DNA of 64,000 nucleotides from Apilactobacillus apisilvae (GTDB taxonomy: Bacteria > Bacillota > Bacilli > Lactobacillales > Lactobacillaceae), in contig NZ_CP093362.1 in assembly GCF_023380225.1 (NCBI RefSeq), positions 744,001-808,000 of the forward strand, read 5' to 3'. The position numbers and the translations under genes were made by a program. The notes below the pieces were generated by a model. It was not told the origin of the DNA. It saw only the letters and a list, made by a program, of their open reading frames with translations, and made no database searches. Numbering within the stretch: the stretch's first letter is position 1; every line of letters begins with the position of its first letter. Below are positions 53,750-62,592 of the stretch, piece by piece.

Positions 53750-55171
53750 CTATTTTATTTTGGTTTGTTTAGTATTTTTAAGCATTAAAGCCATCACTAA
53801 GCCAATGATTTCAATCACGAAAAATGTAATAAATACTACGTGGTATCCACTTTGTTGTGCTAATGAGTGACTCATTCCTCTGGAAACATTGTCAGTCATT
53901 ACATTAGATAAAATCAACGTAGCCACTAATACACCTGTGGATCCTAAAATTTGTCTAAAGGTACTAACAACAGCAGTCCCATCAGAAATTAAATCTTTAG
54001 GTAGTGAATTAGCTCCCATTGTTACAGCTGGCATCATAACAAAGGCATTTCCACCTTCAATTAATGCGGCTAAGATCATCATCGGAACTAAACTAATGCT
54101 TGCTCCAACAATACTTAGCGTTCCCCAGCCAACTAGAATCATCGTCATTCCAATTAACATTACTAGTTTAAAGCCAATTTTATCAGCTAATTTACCAGTA
54201 ATTGGATTTAATAAGCTTAATAAAATCGCTCCAGGAGCTAATGCTAAACCAGAAATAGTTTTAGAGACCCCCAAAACATTTTGATAATATAGTGGGAAAA
54301 TAACCGTTACAACAATCAAAGCAATATAAGATGCTCCCGTTAATCCGATCGATAAATCATAATTAAAATTCTTTAAAACTCTTAATTGGAGTAATGGCTG
54401 TTTAATTGTAAATTGACGAATTACAAAAACTACAATCATCAAAATACTTACTAATAAAATAACTATCGCTAAAGTAAAATCAATGTTAGCTTTACCAATC
54501 ATATTTACAACATACAATATCCCAATTAAGCCAAATGACATAATAACTGAAGTAATATCTAAATGACTTTCTTTTTGTGGCATGACATCTTTAATTGCAA
54601 ATAATGAAATAACAAATAAAGCACTAATTATAATCATGAATACGATGAATAATCCACGCCATGCAGAAAAATGAAGCACAATGGCCGAAAGAATTGGTCC
54701 ACAAGCAAGTGCAGATCCCATAATCAATCCTGCATACCCCATTGTAGACCCACGTTTTTCTTCTGGAGTAATGTAAAGTAATACAGATTGATAAGATGGG
54801 AATAAGATTCCGACTGCAACAGCTTCCATTGCTCTACCTAGCATCATGATGCCAAAGTTAGGGGCAATCACAACAATCAAAGTTCCAATATCAAAAATAG
54901 CTAAAATCATTAAAAATAATTGCTTAAACTTAATATTATTAAGTAACCAAGGACTAACCGGCATCATCACGCACATAATTAACATAAAACCGGTTGTTAA
55001 CCATTGAACTGTCGAGGCATCAATTCCAAAAAATTGCATTAGAGTTGGATATGCTGTTGAAATTGATGATTGACTAATTGACATAGTAAAACTACCTAAC
55101 AACATTATGAAAACAAATAAAAATCGATTATATGGTTTACCATTCAAATCATAGCTTTTCACAAATTTCAC
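53750..55171 (-). CDS. MFS drug-type exporter, DHA2 family
   Basis: Third DHA2-type pump of the window, 473 residues with about 14 helices. Signatures: SISQSSISTAYPTLMQFFG near residue 30, STVQWLTTGFMLIMCVMMP, LGRAMEAVAVGILFPSYQSV (motif C-like) and TGKLADKIGFKLVMLIG. Start is GTG: either 55171 or 55162, the second being better spaced behind GGAAGGTG. No regulator gene is adjacent. The compound exported is unknown. Confidence 0.9.
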   Translation of the reverse strand: MKFVKSYDLNGKPYNRFLFVFIMLLGSFTMSISQSSISTAYPTLMQFFGIDASTVQWLTTGFMLIMCVMMPVSPWLLNNIKFKQLFLMILAIFDIGTLIVVIAPNFGIMMLGRAMEAVAVGILFPSYQSVLLYITPEEKRGSTMGYAGLIMGSALACGPILSAIVLHFSAWRGLFIVFMIIISALFVISLFAIKDVMPQKESHLDITSVIMSFGLIGILYVVNMIGKANIDFTLAIVILLVSILMIVVFVIRQFTIKQPLLQLRVLKNFNYDLSIGLTGASYIALIVVTVIFPLYYQNVLGVSKTISGLALAPGAILLSLLNPITGKLADKIGFKLVMLIGMTMILVGWGTLSIVGASISLVPMMILAALIEGGNAFVMMPAVTMGANSLPKDLISDGTAVVSTFRQILGSTGVLVATLILSNVMTDNVSRGMSHSLAQQSGYHVVFITFFVIEIIGLVMALMLKNTKQTKIK

Positions 55172-55249
55172 CTTCCAGTTTAGAATAATTATAAAATAAT
55201 AACTATATTAATTCTATACCAAAAATAAAATAAGTAAAATATCTTGTCT

Positions 55250-56143
55250 TTAATTTCGGTCAAATAAAAAACGTGCAATGATATGATCAACAGCAATATT
55301 GTTATGCAACCTACTGTGTTCACCATTCATCCCATAAATTGGAATTTCTTGATAATCGCTTACCCTTTTTGAAACTAAGTATTTAAGCGACTTAGCAGAA
55401 GCTGTTGAAACAATGCCATCAGAATTAGTATTACTACTGTCGTTTCCATAAATATTTAGAATTTGAACATTTTTTGGAAAATCTTTACAGTCATTTAATA
55501 ATGAAGTATAAGCTGGATACCATTTATTAGATGGATACATAATATTAGGTTTACCATTACTATTTACATAATTTCGATTTGGTCGATCATTAATTGTTAG
55601 TAATCCATCATAAGGTCCAGCAATTGAAACAAACTTTTGCAATTTAGGCATTGATTCATCCTTATTGTGCTTAGCAACGACTTCTAAAATTGACAATGCC
55701 CCTGTTGAATGCCCCACGGCATTGTAATAATTGAATCCATAATGGTCTTTTAAATGTTTTAAAATTTCATGAAGCCATTTAGTTTGTTGTTTAACTGGCG
55801 TAAATTTCTTTTTAAATATAACCTGAATAATTGGTTTGCTAGTTTGTAAATTTAAATTACCCTTGTAATTGATATTACCATCTTTATCTACAAATACCAC
55901 CAATGCACGATGACCACCGTCACGACTGGCAATTGTAGCTAGATGATTAGTCGATTTATTAGAGCCTCGCATCCCATGGACATAAAGAGTTGGCGTATTA
56001 TATCCACCACCAAATCCTAAACCACCTGAAGAGGCATTATTTTTGATAATATGATCACTTCTAATTGCAAAAAACACTGCAAAAAAAGCAACAAAAACGG
56101 TAATAATGATTAAGATAACATTAGTTCTTGCTGTTTTACTCAA
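55250..56143 (-). CDS. Alpha/beta hydrolase, DUF915 (cell-surface hydrolase)
   Basis: Surface-exposed hydrolase of 297 residues. One N-terminal helix (~8-27, VILIIITVFVAFFAVFFAI) anchors it. The hydrolase entry YVHGMRGSNKSTNHL near residue 53 is followed by the nucleophile motif GHSTGALSILEVV near residue 143, with a late D in NSDGIVST and H in GMNGEHSRLHNN. The DUF915 family is common in lactobacilli and its substrate is unknown. AGGAGGAG precedes the ATG. Monocistronic and divergent from map. Confidence 0.88.
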   Translation of the reverse strand: MSKTARTNVILIIITVFVAFFAVFFAIRSDHIIKNNASSGGLGFGGGYNTPTLYVHGMRGSNKSTNHLATIASRDGGHRALVVFVDKDGNINYKGNLNLQTSKPIIQVIFKKKFTPVKQQTKWLHEILKHLKDHYGFNYYNAVGHSTGALSILEVVAKHNKDESMPKLQKFVSIAGPYDGLLTINDRPNRNYVNSNGKPNIMYPSNKWYPAYTSLLNDCKDFPKNVQILNIYGNDSSNTNSDGIVSTASAKSLKYLVSKRVSDYQEIPIYGMNGEHSRLHNNIAVDHIIARFLFDRN

Positions 56144-56284
56144 AAGAAAACTCCTCCTTTTCTTCTATTATCATGATACTAGAATTTTAAAAAATGTACA
56201 TTATTTATTATAATTAGCCAAATAGAGTTAAATGTAGTAGATTAGAGATATAGTTTAATTATATAAACAAAAGGAGAAATTATT

Positions 56285-57085
56285 TTGATTACACTAAAAT
56301 CACCAAGAGAAATCGAAATGATGGCTAAATCAGGTGCTGTTTTAGCTGGTGTTCACAAAGGATTAAGAAAGATGATTAAGCCAGGTTTAGATACTTGGGA
56401 TATCGAAGAATTCGCTAATAAATATATTACAGAACATGGTGCTACTCCTTCTGAAAAAGGATTTGATGGCTACAAATTTGCTACTTGTATCTCTATCAAT
56501 GATGAAGTGGCTCATGGAATTCCACGTAAAGGTCTACTATTAAAAGAAGGCGACGTCTTAAAAGTAGATATGACTGTTAATAAAGATGGCTTTGAAAGTG
56601 ACTCCTGCTGGACATATAAAGTTGGTAAAATGGCGGCAGAAGACGAAAAATTAATGAAAGTATGTCATGATGCATTATATCGTGGTATTGATCAAGCTGT
56701 TATTGGTAATCGTTTAGGTGATATTGGTTTTGCTTGCCAAGATTATATCGAAAATCAAAATCATATGGGTGATGTTCGTGAACTAATCGGTCACGGAATT
56801 CAACCTACAATGCATGAAAAACCAAATGTTCCTGCATATGGTGAAAAAGGTCAAGGTCTTCGTCTAAAAGAAGGTATGACTATTACCATTGAACCAATGG
56901 TTAATCTCGGAACTTGGGAAATTACTGATCGTTATGACAAAAAAGATGATTGGACTTACTATGTTTCTTCTGACGGAACTAACTCAGCTCAATATGAACA
57001 TACTATCGCCATCACTAAAGATGGTCCTAAAATTTTAACCTCACAAGATGATGATATTGATGAAAAATATAAACTAAAATTCTAA
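56285..57085 (+). CDS. map: Methionine aminopeptidase, type I
   Basis: Removes the initiator methionine from new proteins. 266 residues; metal ligands D95, D106, H170, E203 and E238, with H77 at the substrate pocket, are all present (INDEVAHGIP, DMTVNKDGFESDS, LIGHGIQPTMHE, TIEPMVN, QYEHTIAI). The start is TTG with AAAGGAGAA upstream. The C-terminus is slightly extended with a charged tail after residue ~250. Monocistronic between its promoter and a bidirectional terminator. Probably essential. Confidence 0.95.
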   Translation: MITLKSPREIEMMAKSGAVLAGVHKGLRKMIKPGLDTWDIEEFANKYITEHGATPSEKGFDGYKFATCISINDEVAHGIPRKGLLLKEGDVLKVDMTVNKDGFESDSCWTYKVGKMAAEDEKLMKVCHDALYRGIDQAVIGNRLGDIGFACQDYIENQNHMGDVRELIGHGIQPTMHEKPNVPAYGEKGQGLRLKEGMTITIEPMVNLGTWEITDRYDKKDDWTYYVSSDGTNSAQYEHTIAITKDGPKILTSQDDDIDEKYKLKF

Positions 57086-57086
57086 T

Positions 57087-57128
57087 CAAAAAAGCTTCGT
57101 TAACCATTTAGTTAACGAAGCTTTTTAT
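57087..57128. terminator. Bidirectional terminator
   Basis: AAAAAGCTTCGTTAAC pairs with GTTAACGAAGCTTTTT; shared by map and the convergent dehydrogenase gene. Confidence 0.92.
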
Positions 57129-57129
57129 T

Positions 57130-58065
57130 TTATAGACCATTAACACAATGATCTGGTTTTTCACCATTCAAGACTTTTGTAATTTCACTAACATCCATTT
57201 CGGCTATTTTAGTAAAAGATTCAACTGAATTACTTGCACTATGTGGAGTAATAAAGACATTATCAAGTTTTCTTAATTCATCATCCATTGGCAATGGTTC
57301 GTTTTCATAAACATCTAAACCAGCACCTGCAATTTCACCTTGTTTTAAGGCAGCTACTAAATCAGCTTGATTAATGACTGCCCCACGAGCAAAGTTAATA
57401 ATGTGAGCTGTATTTTTCATCATTTTAAAGGAATCTTTATTAATTGAACCAATCGTTCCTTTTACAGCTGGTAAATGAAGACTAACATAGTCTGACTTCT
57501 TTAATAATTCATCCCATTCAACAAACTTACCATATGGTGATTCTTTTTTACTCCGATTCCAAATTAATATATTCACACCAAAACTAGATAATAGTTTAGC
57601 AACGTAATGTCCAATATTCCCGTAACCAATAATTCCAACGGTTTTATCTCTTAAATCATGGGAAGGATTATCAAAAGCATAATCATTATCGCCATTACGC
57701 ATATGCTTAGAAACATTATATAAGTCTTTTGACATTAACAAAATATCAGCAACAGTATTTTCAGCAACTGATACTTCATTACCAGCTGGAGTATTGGTTA
57801 CATAGATTCCCTTTTCTTTAGCATGTTCTAAATCAACGTTGTTATAACCAACGCCAAAGCGAGATATCACTTTTAGATTAGGCATTTGATCGATAATGTC
57901 CTTAGATAAAGGGGATGTGTTAACAACAATACCATCAGCATCTTTATGTTCTAGCAATGAATTTTTTTGCTCACTATTTAGTGAAATAACTTCAAAACCT
58001 CGTTCTTCAAATCTAGGTTTTAAATATTTTTCAAATTCTTTAGGAATGATAACTTTTTCAGCCAT
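57130..58065 (-). CDS. D-2-hydroxyacid dehydrogenase family protein
   Basis: Reversible reductase of 2-oxo acids, 311 residues. Catalytic residues R227 (NFARGAVIN), E256 (DVYENEPLP) and H275 (ITPHSAS) are present, with the Rossmann motif GIIGYGNIG at 144-152. After the second strand comes W-N-R-S (169-172), where NAD enzymes have an aspartate; arginine there points to NADPH. N-terminal RFGVGYNNVDL is the substrate loop. It resembles phosphoglycerate-dehydrogenase-like enzymes but lacks their regulatory domain. Substrate unknown. Followed by map in convergent orientation. Confidence 0.88.
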   Translation of the reverse strand: MAEKVIIPKEFEKYLKPRFEERGFEVISLNSEQKNSLLEHKDADGIVVNTSPLSKDIIDQMPNLKVISRFGVGYNNVDLEHAKEKGIYVTNTPAGNEVSVAENTVADILLMSKDLYNVSKHMRNGDNDYAFDNPSHDLRDKTVGIIGYGNIGHYVAKLLSSFGVNILIWNRSKKESPYGKFVEWDELLKKSDYVSLHLPAVKGTIGSINKDSFKMMKNTAHIINFARGAVINQADLVAALKQGEIAGAGLDVYENEPLPMDDELRKLDNVFITPHSASNSVESFTKIAEMDVSEITKVLNGEKPDHCVNGL

Positions 58066-58111
58066 ACTGACACCTCTAATTATTATTTTATATAAATATT
58101 ATCACAAAAAC

Positions 58112-58153
58112 AAAAAGACTACTTATTAAATCGCTTAATTAAGTAGTCTTTTT
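58112..58153 (-). terminator. Terminator of the BCCT gene
   Basis: AAAAGACTACTT pairs with AAGTAGTCTTTT; the minus-strand T-run follows the BCCT stop. Confidence 0.88.
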
Positions 58154-58157
58154 AAGA

Positions 58158-59804
58158 TTATTTTTTCTTATTAATTGTGTTTTTGGGCCATAAAATTAAT
58201 TTACCCTTAATAGCACTTTTTCTTTCAACCGTAGCAGCTTTTTTCCTTCGACGACGGTTAACAAAACTATTAGTTTTAATAATTGATTTATCTTCTCTAA
58301 TCATCTTAAATACTGAAATAATGATTAATACACATACAAACATCAATGGGAAACCAGCTAATGTACAGAACGTTTGAACTGTCTCAAAACCACCAACTAA
58401 CACTAAACTAAATGAAAAGATAATGAATACGACTACCCAAGTCATTCTATTTAATCGACTAGGTTCTTGACCAGGTTTTAAAGGTAAGCTAGTAAATGAT
58501 GAAAGTACAAATGCTGAAGATGAAATAGTTGTTGCCAAGAATACAAAACAAGATAAGAAATAGATAGCAAACATTAAATACTTCATTGGTAATGAGCCAA
58601 CAACTGCTGAAATAACAGCTGCCTGGCCTTGTGTATTCAATATATGAACTAGATCAATAGTTCCAGTCTTTTGCAACCATAAAGAGTAACCACCTAAAAT
58701 TGCATAAAAACTCATACAGCCTAAAGCACCATAAGTAAGCATTCCTACTAACACTTGACGAATAGTACGTCCACGAGATAATTTGGCAATAAATAATCCC
58801 ATAAAAGGCATGTATGATAGCCACCAACCCCAATAGAAGATTGTTTCTTGTTGTTCAATACTAGGATTACCGTTAGGAACAGTATTCAAACTCATTGGAA
58901 TGAACTTTTGAATTAATACTCCAACACTATTTGTTTCAGATTTAAGAATATAAACAGTTGGGCCCAAAATAAGGACAATTGCTAAAAAGATAATAGCTGT
59001 CCAAATATGAGCATTACTTAACTTATCAATTCCACCATTAAGCCCCTTAAATACAGCAGCAGAGAAAATAACAAATAGAACTAAGAAAAGTCCAATTTTC
59101 ATCATTAAATTATCTGGTAGTCCGGTTAAAGAACTTAATACATTGGAAATAATAGGAATTTCTAGTCCAACAGAAGCTCCAACACCACCCATGATTCCAA
59201 ATACAACTAAAATATTTACAATCTTTTTAGTGATATTCTTCCATAATGAATCACCATCTAAAATGGTAATTGCATCACTTAATGATTGAATTTTGCGTTT
59301 TTTATTATACATCATATAGCCAATTGCAATCGTAGGTGCTCCAAACATTAACCATGCCATTGGACCCCAATCATATTGGCCATACATATGTGCTAAGTTA
59401 TATGCAGATTCAGAAAATGGCTTTACTCCACCTTCTGGACTTTGAACATATCTTAATGGATCAACCATACTCAACATTAAAATACTTGCATCAATTGCTG
59501 TCGCAAAAACCATGCTTCCCCACTGGAAGTTACTGTAAGCAGGTTTTTCATCAACATCCCCTAATCGGATATTTCCATATTTAGAAAAAATAAGATATCC
59601 AAAGAAAAGAAAGTTAATTATGTAAATCCACATGTATCCCCATCCCATATTGCCAGTTATCCAGCTTAGGACAATGTTCAACACTCCTTGAAGGGAAGAT
59701 CCACCAATCATTAAGAAGATAGAAACCCCAAAGAATAAAATTACAGTAGGAATAAAGACTAGTTTGTCAATATTTTTACTTTTAAAAATAATAATCCTCC
59801 TCAT
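58158..59804 (-). CDS. BCCT-family osmolyte transporter
   Basis: Betaine/carnitine/choline-type symporter with 12 predicted helices, 548 residues from ATG 59804. The family signature tryptophans are visible in IFYWGWWLSYMPFMGLFIAK, and NIVLSWITGNMGWGYMW and MYGQYDWGPMAWLMFG are further family blocks. The C-terminal tail is strongly basic (NRRRRKKAATVERKS), as in osmosensing members. The start is uncertain: ATG 59804 lies inside the AGGAGG ribosome binding site, and the codon best placed behind that site is ATT 59789, giving FKSKNIDKLVFIPT. Works beside OpuA in osmoprotection. Confidence 0.88.
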   Translation of the reverse strand: MRRIIIFKSKNIDKLVFIPTVILFFGVSIFLMIGGSSLQGVLNIVLSWITGNMGWGYMWIYIINFLFFGYLIFSKYGNIRLGDVDEKPAYSNFQWGSMVFATAIDASILMLSMVDPLRYVQSPEGGVKPFSESAYNLAHMYGQYDWGPMAWLMFGAPTIAIGYMMYNKKRKIQSLSDAITILDGDSLWKNITKKIVNILVVFGIMGGVGASVGLEIPIISNVLSSLTGLPDNLMMKIGLFLVLFVIFSAAVFKGLNGGIDKLSNAHIWTAIIFLAIVLILGPTVYILKSETNSVGVLIQKFIPMSLNTVPNGNPSIEQQETIFYWGWWLSYMPFMGLFIAKLSRGRTIRQVLVGMLTYGALGCMSFYAILGGYSLWLQKTGTIDLVHILNTQGQAAVISAVVGSLPMKYLMFAIYFLSCFVFLATTISSSAFVLSSFTSLPLKPGQEPSRLNRMTWVVVFIIFSFSLVLVGGFETVQTFCTLAGFPLMFVCVLIIISVFKMIREDKSIIKTNSFVNRRRRKKAATVERKSAIKGKLILWPKNTINKKK

Positions 59805-59990
59805 AATATTCATGATATTTATAAACCATTTTACGCAAAAAGCTGCCAAAAAGAGATTCGTATATAACGAATAACTATTTGCACAGCTTTGCTAAGGTTA
59901 TACAAAATAAGTTAATTATTTTTACATATCAATTATATTATACACAAATAATCACATATGTAAAATGCCCGAAAATAGGCGTTTTGTAGT

Positions 59991-60542
59991 TTATTTTACC
60001 GTTTTAATTACTCGTGCAGGATTGCCAACTAAGACAACATTATCACCAAATGATTTGGTAACAACTGAACCAGCACCGACAACAACATTTTCACCTAAAG
60101 TTACACCAGGTAAAACTGTCACATGACCGCCAAGCCAACAATTGTTCCCAATTGTAATAGGCTTACCTGATTCGACATCGGCTTTTCTTTCGTCTGGATT
60201 GATTGGATGGACTGGCGTATATAAACCAACATCAGGTCCAAAATAACAATTGTCACCAATCGTGATTGGGCAAGTATCCAACAAGGTTAAATGATAATTA
60301 CCATAAAATGAGTCTCCAATATGAATATTATATCCATAATCAAATTCTAAACCATCTTCAATCCACAAACTTTTACCACAGTCACCAAAGAGCTGCTTTA
60401 TAAGATCATTTTGTTTGCTATTATCGTCTAGATTGTTAATCAATTTTAATTGTTTACGAATATAACGACGACGAGCTTGTAAGTCTTCATCAAATTGTTT
60501 ATAAGGTTCACCATCAGTCATCTTTTGTCGTTCAGTTTTCAT
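59991..60542 (-). CDS. Sugar O-acetyltransferase, maltose acetyltransferase type
   Basis: Hexapeptide-repeat acetyltransferase of 183 residues using acetyl-CoA. The N-terminal Mac domain (MTDGEPYKQFDEDLQARRRY) is followed by the left-handed beta helix (FDYGYNIHIGDSFYGNYHLT, IGDNCYFGPDVGLYTPVHPI with the catalytic histidine) and the VGNPARVIK end. The start at 60542 has AGCGGGA upstream; a second in-frame ATG seven codons later is also possible. Sugar substrate not determined. No sugar-uptake genes are adjacent. Confidence 0.9.
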   Translation of the reverse strand: MKTERQKMTDGEPYKQFDEDLQARRRYIRKQLKLINNLDDNSKQNDLIKQLFGDCGKSLWIEDGLEFDYGYNIHIGDSFYGNYHLTLLDTCPITIGDNCYFGPDVGLYTPVHPINPDERKADVESGKPITIGNNCWLGGHVTVLPGVTLGENVVVGAGSVVTKSFGDNVVLVGNPARVIKTVK

Positions 60543-60597
60543 TAATTATCCCGCTTTCATATATTTAAAATTAATTATATCACAATAACAAAATTAA

Positions 60598-61410
60598 CTA
60601 AAAAAGGTTCATATTTTTTAAGTTTTCTTCTATATTTTTAATCGAACTTTGCTTATCAATATAGTTATTATCTTGTGCTGAAGAAGAATCTTGATTAATA
60701 TTATGTTCTATAGTTACTTTATTTTTAATTTTAGGCTTATTAAACTGCTGACCTTCTAGTTTATCCATTGTTTTATTTAAAAGATCATCAACATAGTTAT
60801 TACCACTATTATTAGCATGTCCTTTGGTCCAATAAAAATGCAGGCTTGAAAATTTGGGTAATAACTCTGCTAGCTGCATAAATTCGACTTTGTTTTTGAT
60901 TGTTTTACCATCACTTTTTTTCCAACCGCGACGTTTCCATCCCCAAAGCCATTTTTTATTGATTGAGTCTAAAACATACTTAGAATCCAAAATCGCATCA
61001 ACAGATAATTTATTTAGATTATTTTTAACTAAATAGTCTAATGCATTAACTAGTCCTAAAACTTCCATCTTGTTATTAGTAGCACCAAATTCACCAGCAG
61101 AATCAGAATGTTTATTGCCATGTTGATTAATTAAATAGGCCCAAGCTGCTGGATCATTATTTTTTACATGCTGACCTAATTTATTGCCATGATTTCTAGA
61201 ACCACCATCCGTAAAAATTTTAATACTAGCAGGTGTTGGTTTCTTAGTAAGTTTTACACCAATAAATTCTTTGGCATCTTTTTCAGTTGCAAAGCCTTTA
61301 AATTGGGCTCCCGAAAAGCCAATAACTTGTTTTTGGGTCTCTGCCCAAGTTGTATATATTCCAGGATGCTTGCCTTTTCTAACTGCATAATATTTTTTAG
61401 ATTTAGCCAT
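60598..61410 (-). CDS. rnhA: Ribonuclease HI with hybrid-binding domain
   Basis: Cleaves the RNA strand of RNA-DNA hybrids. 270 residues from ATG 61410, chosen because GGAGG lies seven bases upstream. The N-terminal ~45 residues are a hybrid-binding (Cauli_VI/RNase H1 N) domain with YYAVRKGKHPGIYTTW. The catalytic domain follows with D68 (FTDGGSRNHG), E116 (NNKMEVLGL), D142 (LDSKYVLD), H198 (TKGHANNSG) and D208 or D209. A ~50-residue Asn/Ser-rich tail follows that is absent from most relatives. Confidence 0.92.
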   Translation of the reverse strand: MAKSKKYYAVRKGKHPGIYTTWAETQKQVIGFSGAQFKGFATEKDAKEFIGVKLTKKPTPASIKIFTDGGSRNHGNKLGQHVKNNDPAAWAYLINQHGNKHSDSAGEFGATNNKMEVLGLVNALDYLVKNNLNKLSVDAILDSKYVLDSINKKWLWGWKRRGWKKSDGKTIKNKVEFMQLAELLPKFSSLHFYWTKGHANNSGNNYVDDLLNKTMDKLEGQQFNKPKIKNKVTIEHNINQDSSSAQDNNYIDKQSSIKNIEENLKNMNLF

Positions 61411-61430
61411 CAAAGATCCTCCCATCATAC

Positions 61431-61458
61431 AAAAAAAGACTCAGTTAAAACTGAGTCC
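61431..61458 (-). terminator. Terminator of the 39-residue gene
   Basis: GACTCAGTT pairs with AACTGAGTC; on the minus strand a run of seven T follows. It separates the small gene from rnhA. Confidence 0.88.
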
Positions 61459-61464
61459 TAAAAA

Positions 61465-61584
61465 TTACTTAGCTGATGACTTCAAGAATTTTCTTAAGTC
61501 AGCTACTTCTTTTTGTTTTTTATTACGTTTATTAGTGTTAATTGGACGACGTCCTTGAACACCGTTTGGATGACAAGCTCTCAT
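61465..61584 (-). CDS. 39-residue basic protein
   Basis: Very short gene with full expression signals: promoter at 61622-61651, AAAGGAG eight bases before the ATG, and its own terminator. The product has 39 residues, begins MRACHPNGVQGRRP and continues with a Lys/Arg/Asn stretch (NKRNKKQKEVADLRKF) and a short helical end. About a third of residues are basic and none are acidic except in EVAD. It looks nucleic-acid-binding, perhaps ribosome-associated, but it matches no ribosomal protein I know. Function unknown. Confidence 0.75.
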   Translation of the reverse strand: MRACHPNGVQGRRPINTNKRNKKQKEVADLRKFLKSSAK

Positions 61585-61621
61585 GTAAATTACTCCTTTA
61601 TCTAAAAACTTAACTCATGTC

Positions 61622-61651
61622 ATTATAATACATACATGACACTTAACGCAA
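61622..61651 (-). promoter_or_regulatory. Promoter of the 39-residue gene
   Basis: Minus-strand TTGCGT and TATAAT with an 18-base spacer, 38 bases before the start codon. Confidence 0.6.
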
Positions 61652-61748
61652 ATTAGACTTAATCAAATAATATTATATATATAATGAATAATTTTTTCAA
61701 GTTTATGTTAGAATGTTATTAATTTAAATATCAGGGGTGTGTATATTT

Positions 61749-62549
61749 ATGGTAAATGAATTTCCACAAGCTTTAACAATTGCAGGTTCAGACAGCGATG
61801 GTAGTGCTGGTATGCAAGCTGATTTGCATACTTTCTTTGTAAGAAAAACTTATGGAACATCAGTCATCACAGCATGTGTTGCTGGTAATTCATATGGAAT
61901 TCATGATAGCGTCACAATGCCTGAAAGATTTATCAATCAAGAATTTAAAGATTTGGCTGATGATTTTAAAATCAAAGCTGCTAAAACTGGAATGCTAGAT
62001 GATACTAATATGATTAAATTAGTTGTTGAAAATTATAAAAAATATGATTTTGGTCCACTAGTTGTCGATCCAGTAATCGTTACCAAACATGGTAACATGT
62101 TATTAAAAGAAGATGCATTGGCTACATTAATCGAAAAACTAGTGCCATTGGCAACTGTTATTACACCTAACTTCTATGAAGCTGAAAAATTAACCAATAA
62201 AGAGATTAAGTCTGATAAAGATATAAAACAAGCTGCACAAGCATTAATTAAAATGGGCGCCAAAAATGTAATTATTAAAGGCAAACACATTGCTGGTGAA
62301 ACTAAACAAGTAAAAGATTACGTACTGTTAGAGTCTGGCAAAGATTTTTGGATTGACGGCCCTTACTATGATACTACCCATAAAAATGGTACTGGTGATT
62401 CACTATCTGCTGCCATTACCGCTGAAATTGCTAAAGGAACATCGATTGAAGATTCAATTAGAATTGCTGATGATTATGTAGATAAAGCCATTAAAAATGG
62501 TATCGAAGTTGGTCACAAATTTGGTCCTATTAATCATTGGGCAGAATAG
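61749..62549 (+). CDS. Pyridoxine/hydroxymethylpyrimidine kinase, PdxK/ThiD type
   Basis: Ribokinase-fold kinase of 266 residues that phosphorylates pyridoxine-type vitamins or hydroxymethylpyrimidine. ALTIAGSDSDGSAGMQADLH near the N-terminus is the ThiD/PdxK signature, VVDPVIVTKHGNMLL follows, and THKNGTGDSLSAAITAEIA carries the catalytic aspartate in the anion-hole motif. ATG 61749 is preferred to the GTG at 61737, which lies within the GGGGTG ribosome binding site. If it accepts hydroxymethylpyrimidine, it would act on the compound brought in by YkoEDC. The split between PdxK and ThiD cannot be read from sequence here. Confidence 0.88.
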   Translation: MVNEFPQALTIAGSDSDGSAGMQADLHTFFVRKTYGTSVITACVAGNSYGIHDSVTMPERFINQEFKDLADDFKIKAAKTGMLDDTNMIKLVVENYKKYDFGPLVVDPVIVTKHGNMLLKEDALATLIEKLVPLATVITPNFYEAEKLTNKEIKSDKDIKQAAQALIKMGAKNVIIKGKHIAGETKQVKDYVLLESGKDFWIDGPYYDTTHKNGTGDSLSAAITAEIAKGTSIEDSIRIADDYVDKAIKNGIEVGHKFGPINHWAE

Positions 62550-62562
62550 ATAACACAAATAA

Positions 62563-62592
62563 TAAAGGTCTCTTTTTCGGGAGACCTTTTTT
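62563..62592. terminator. Bidirectional terminator
   Basis: AAAGGTCTC pairs with GAGACCTTT around a short loop; A and T runs on the flanks. Confidence 0.88.
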
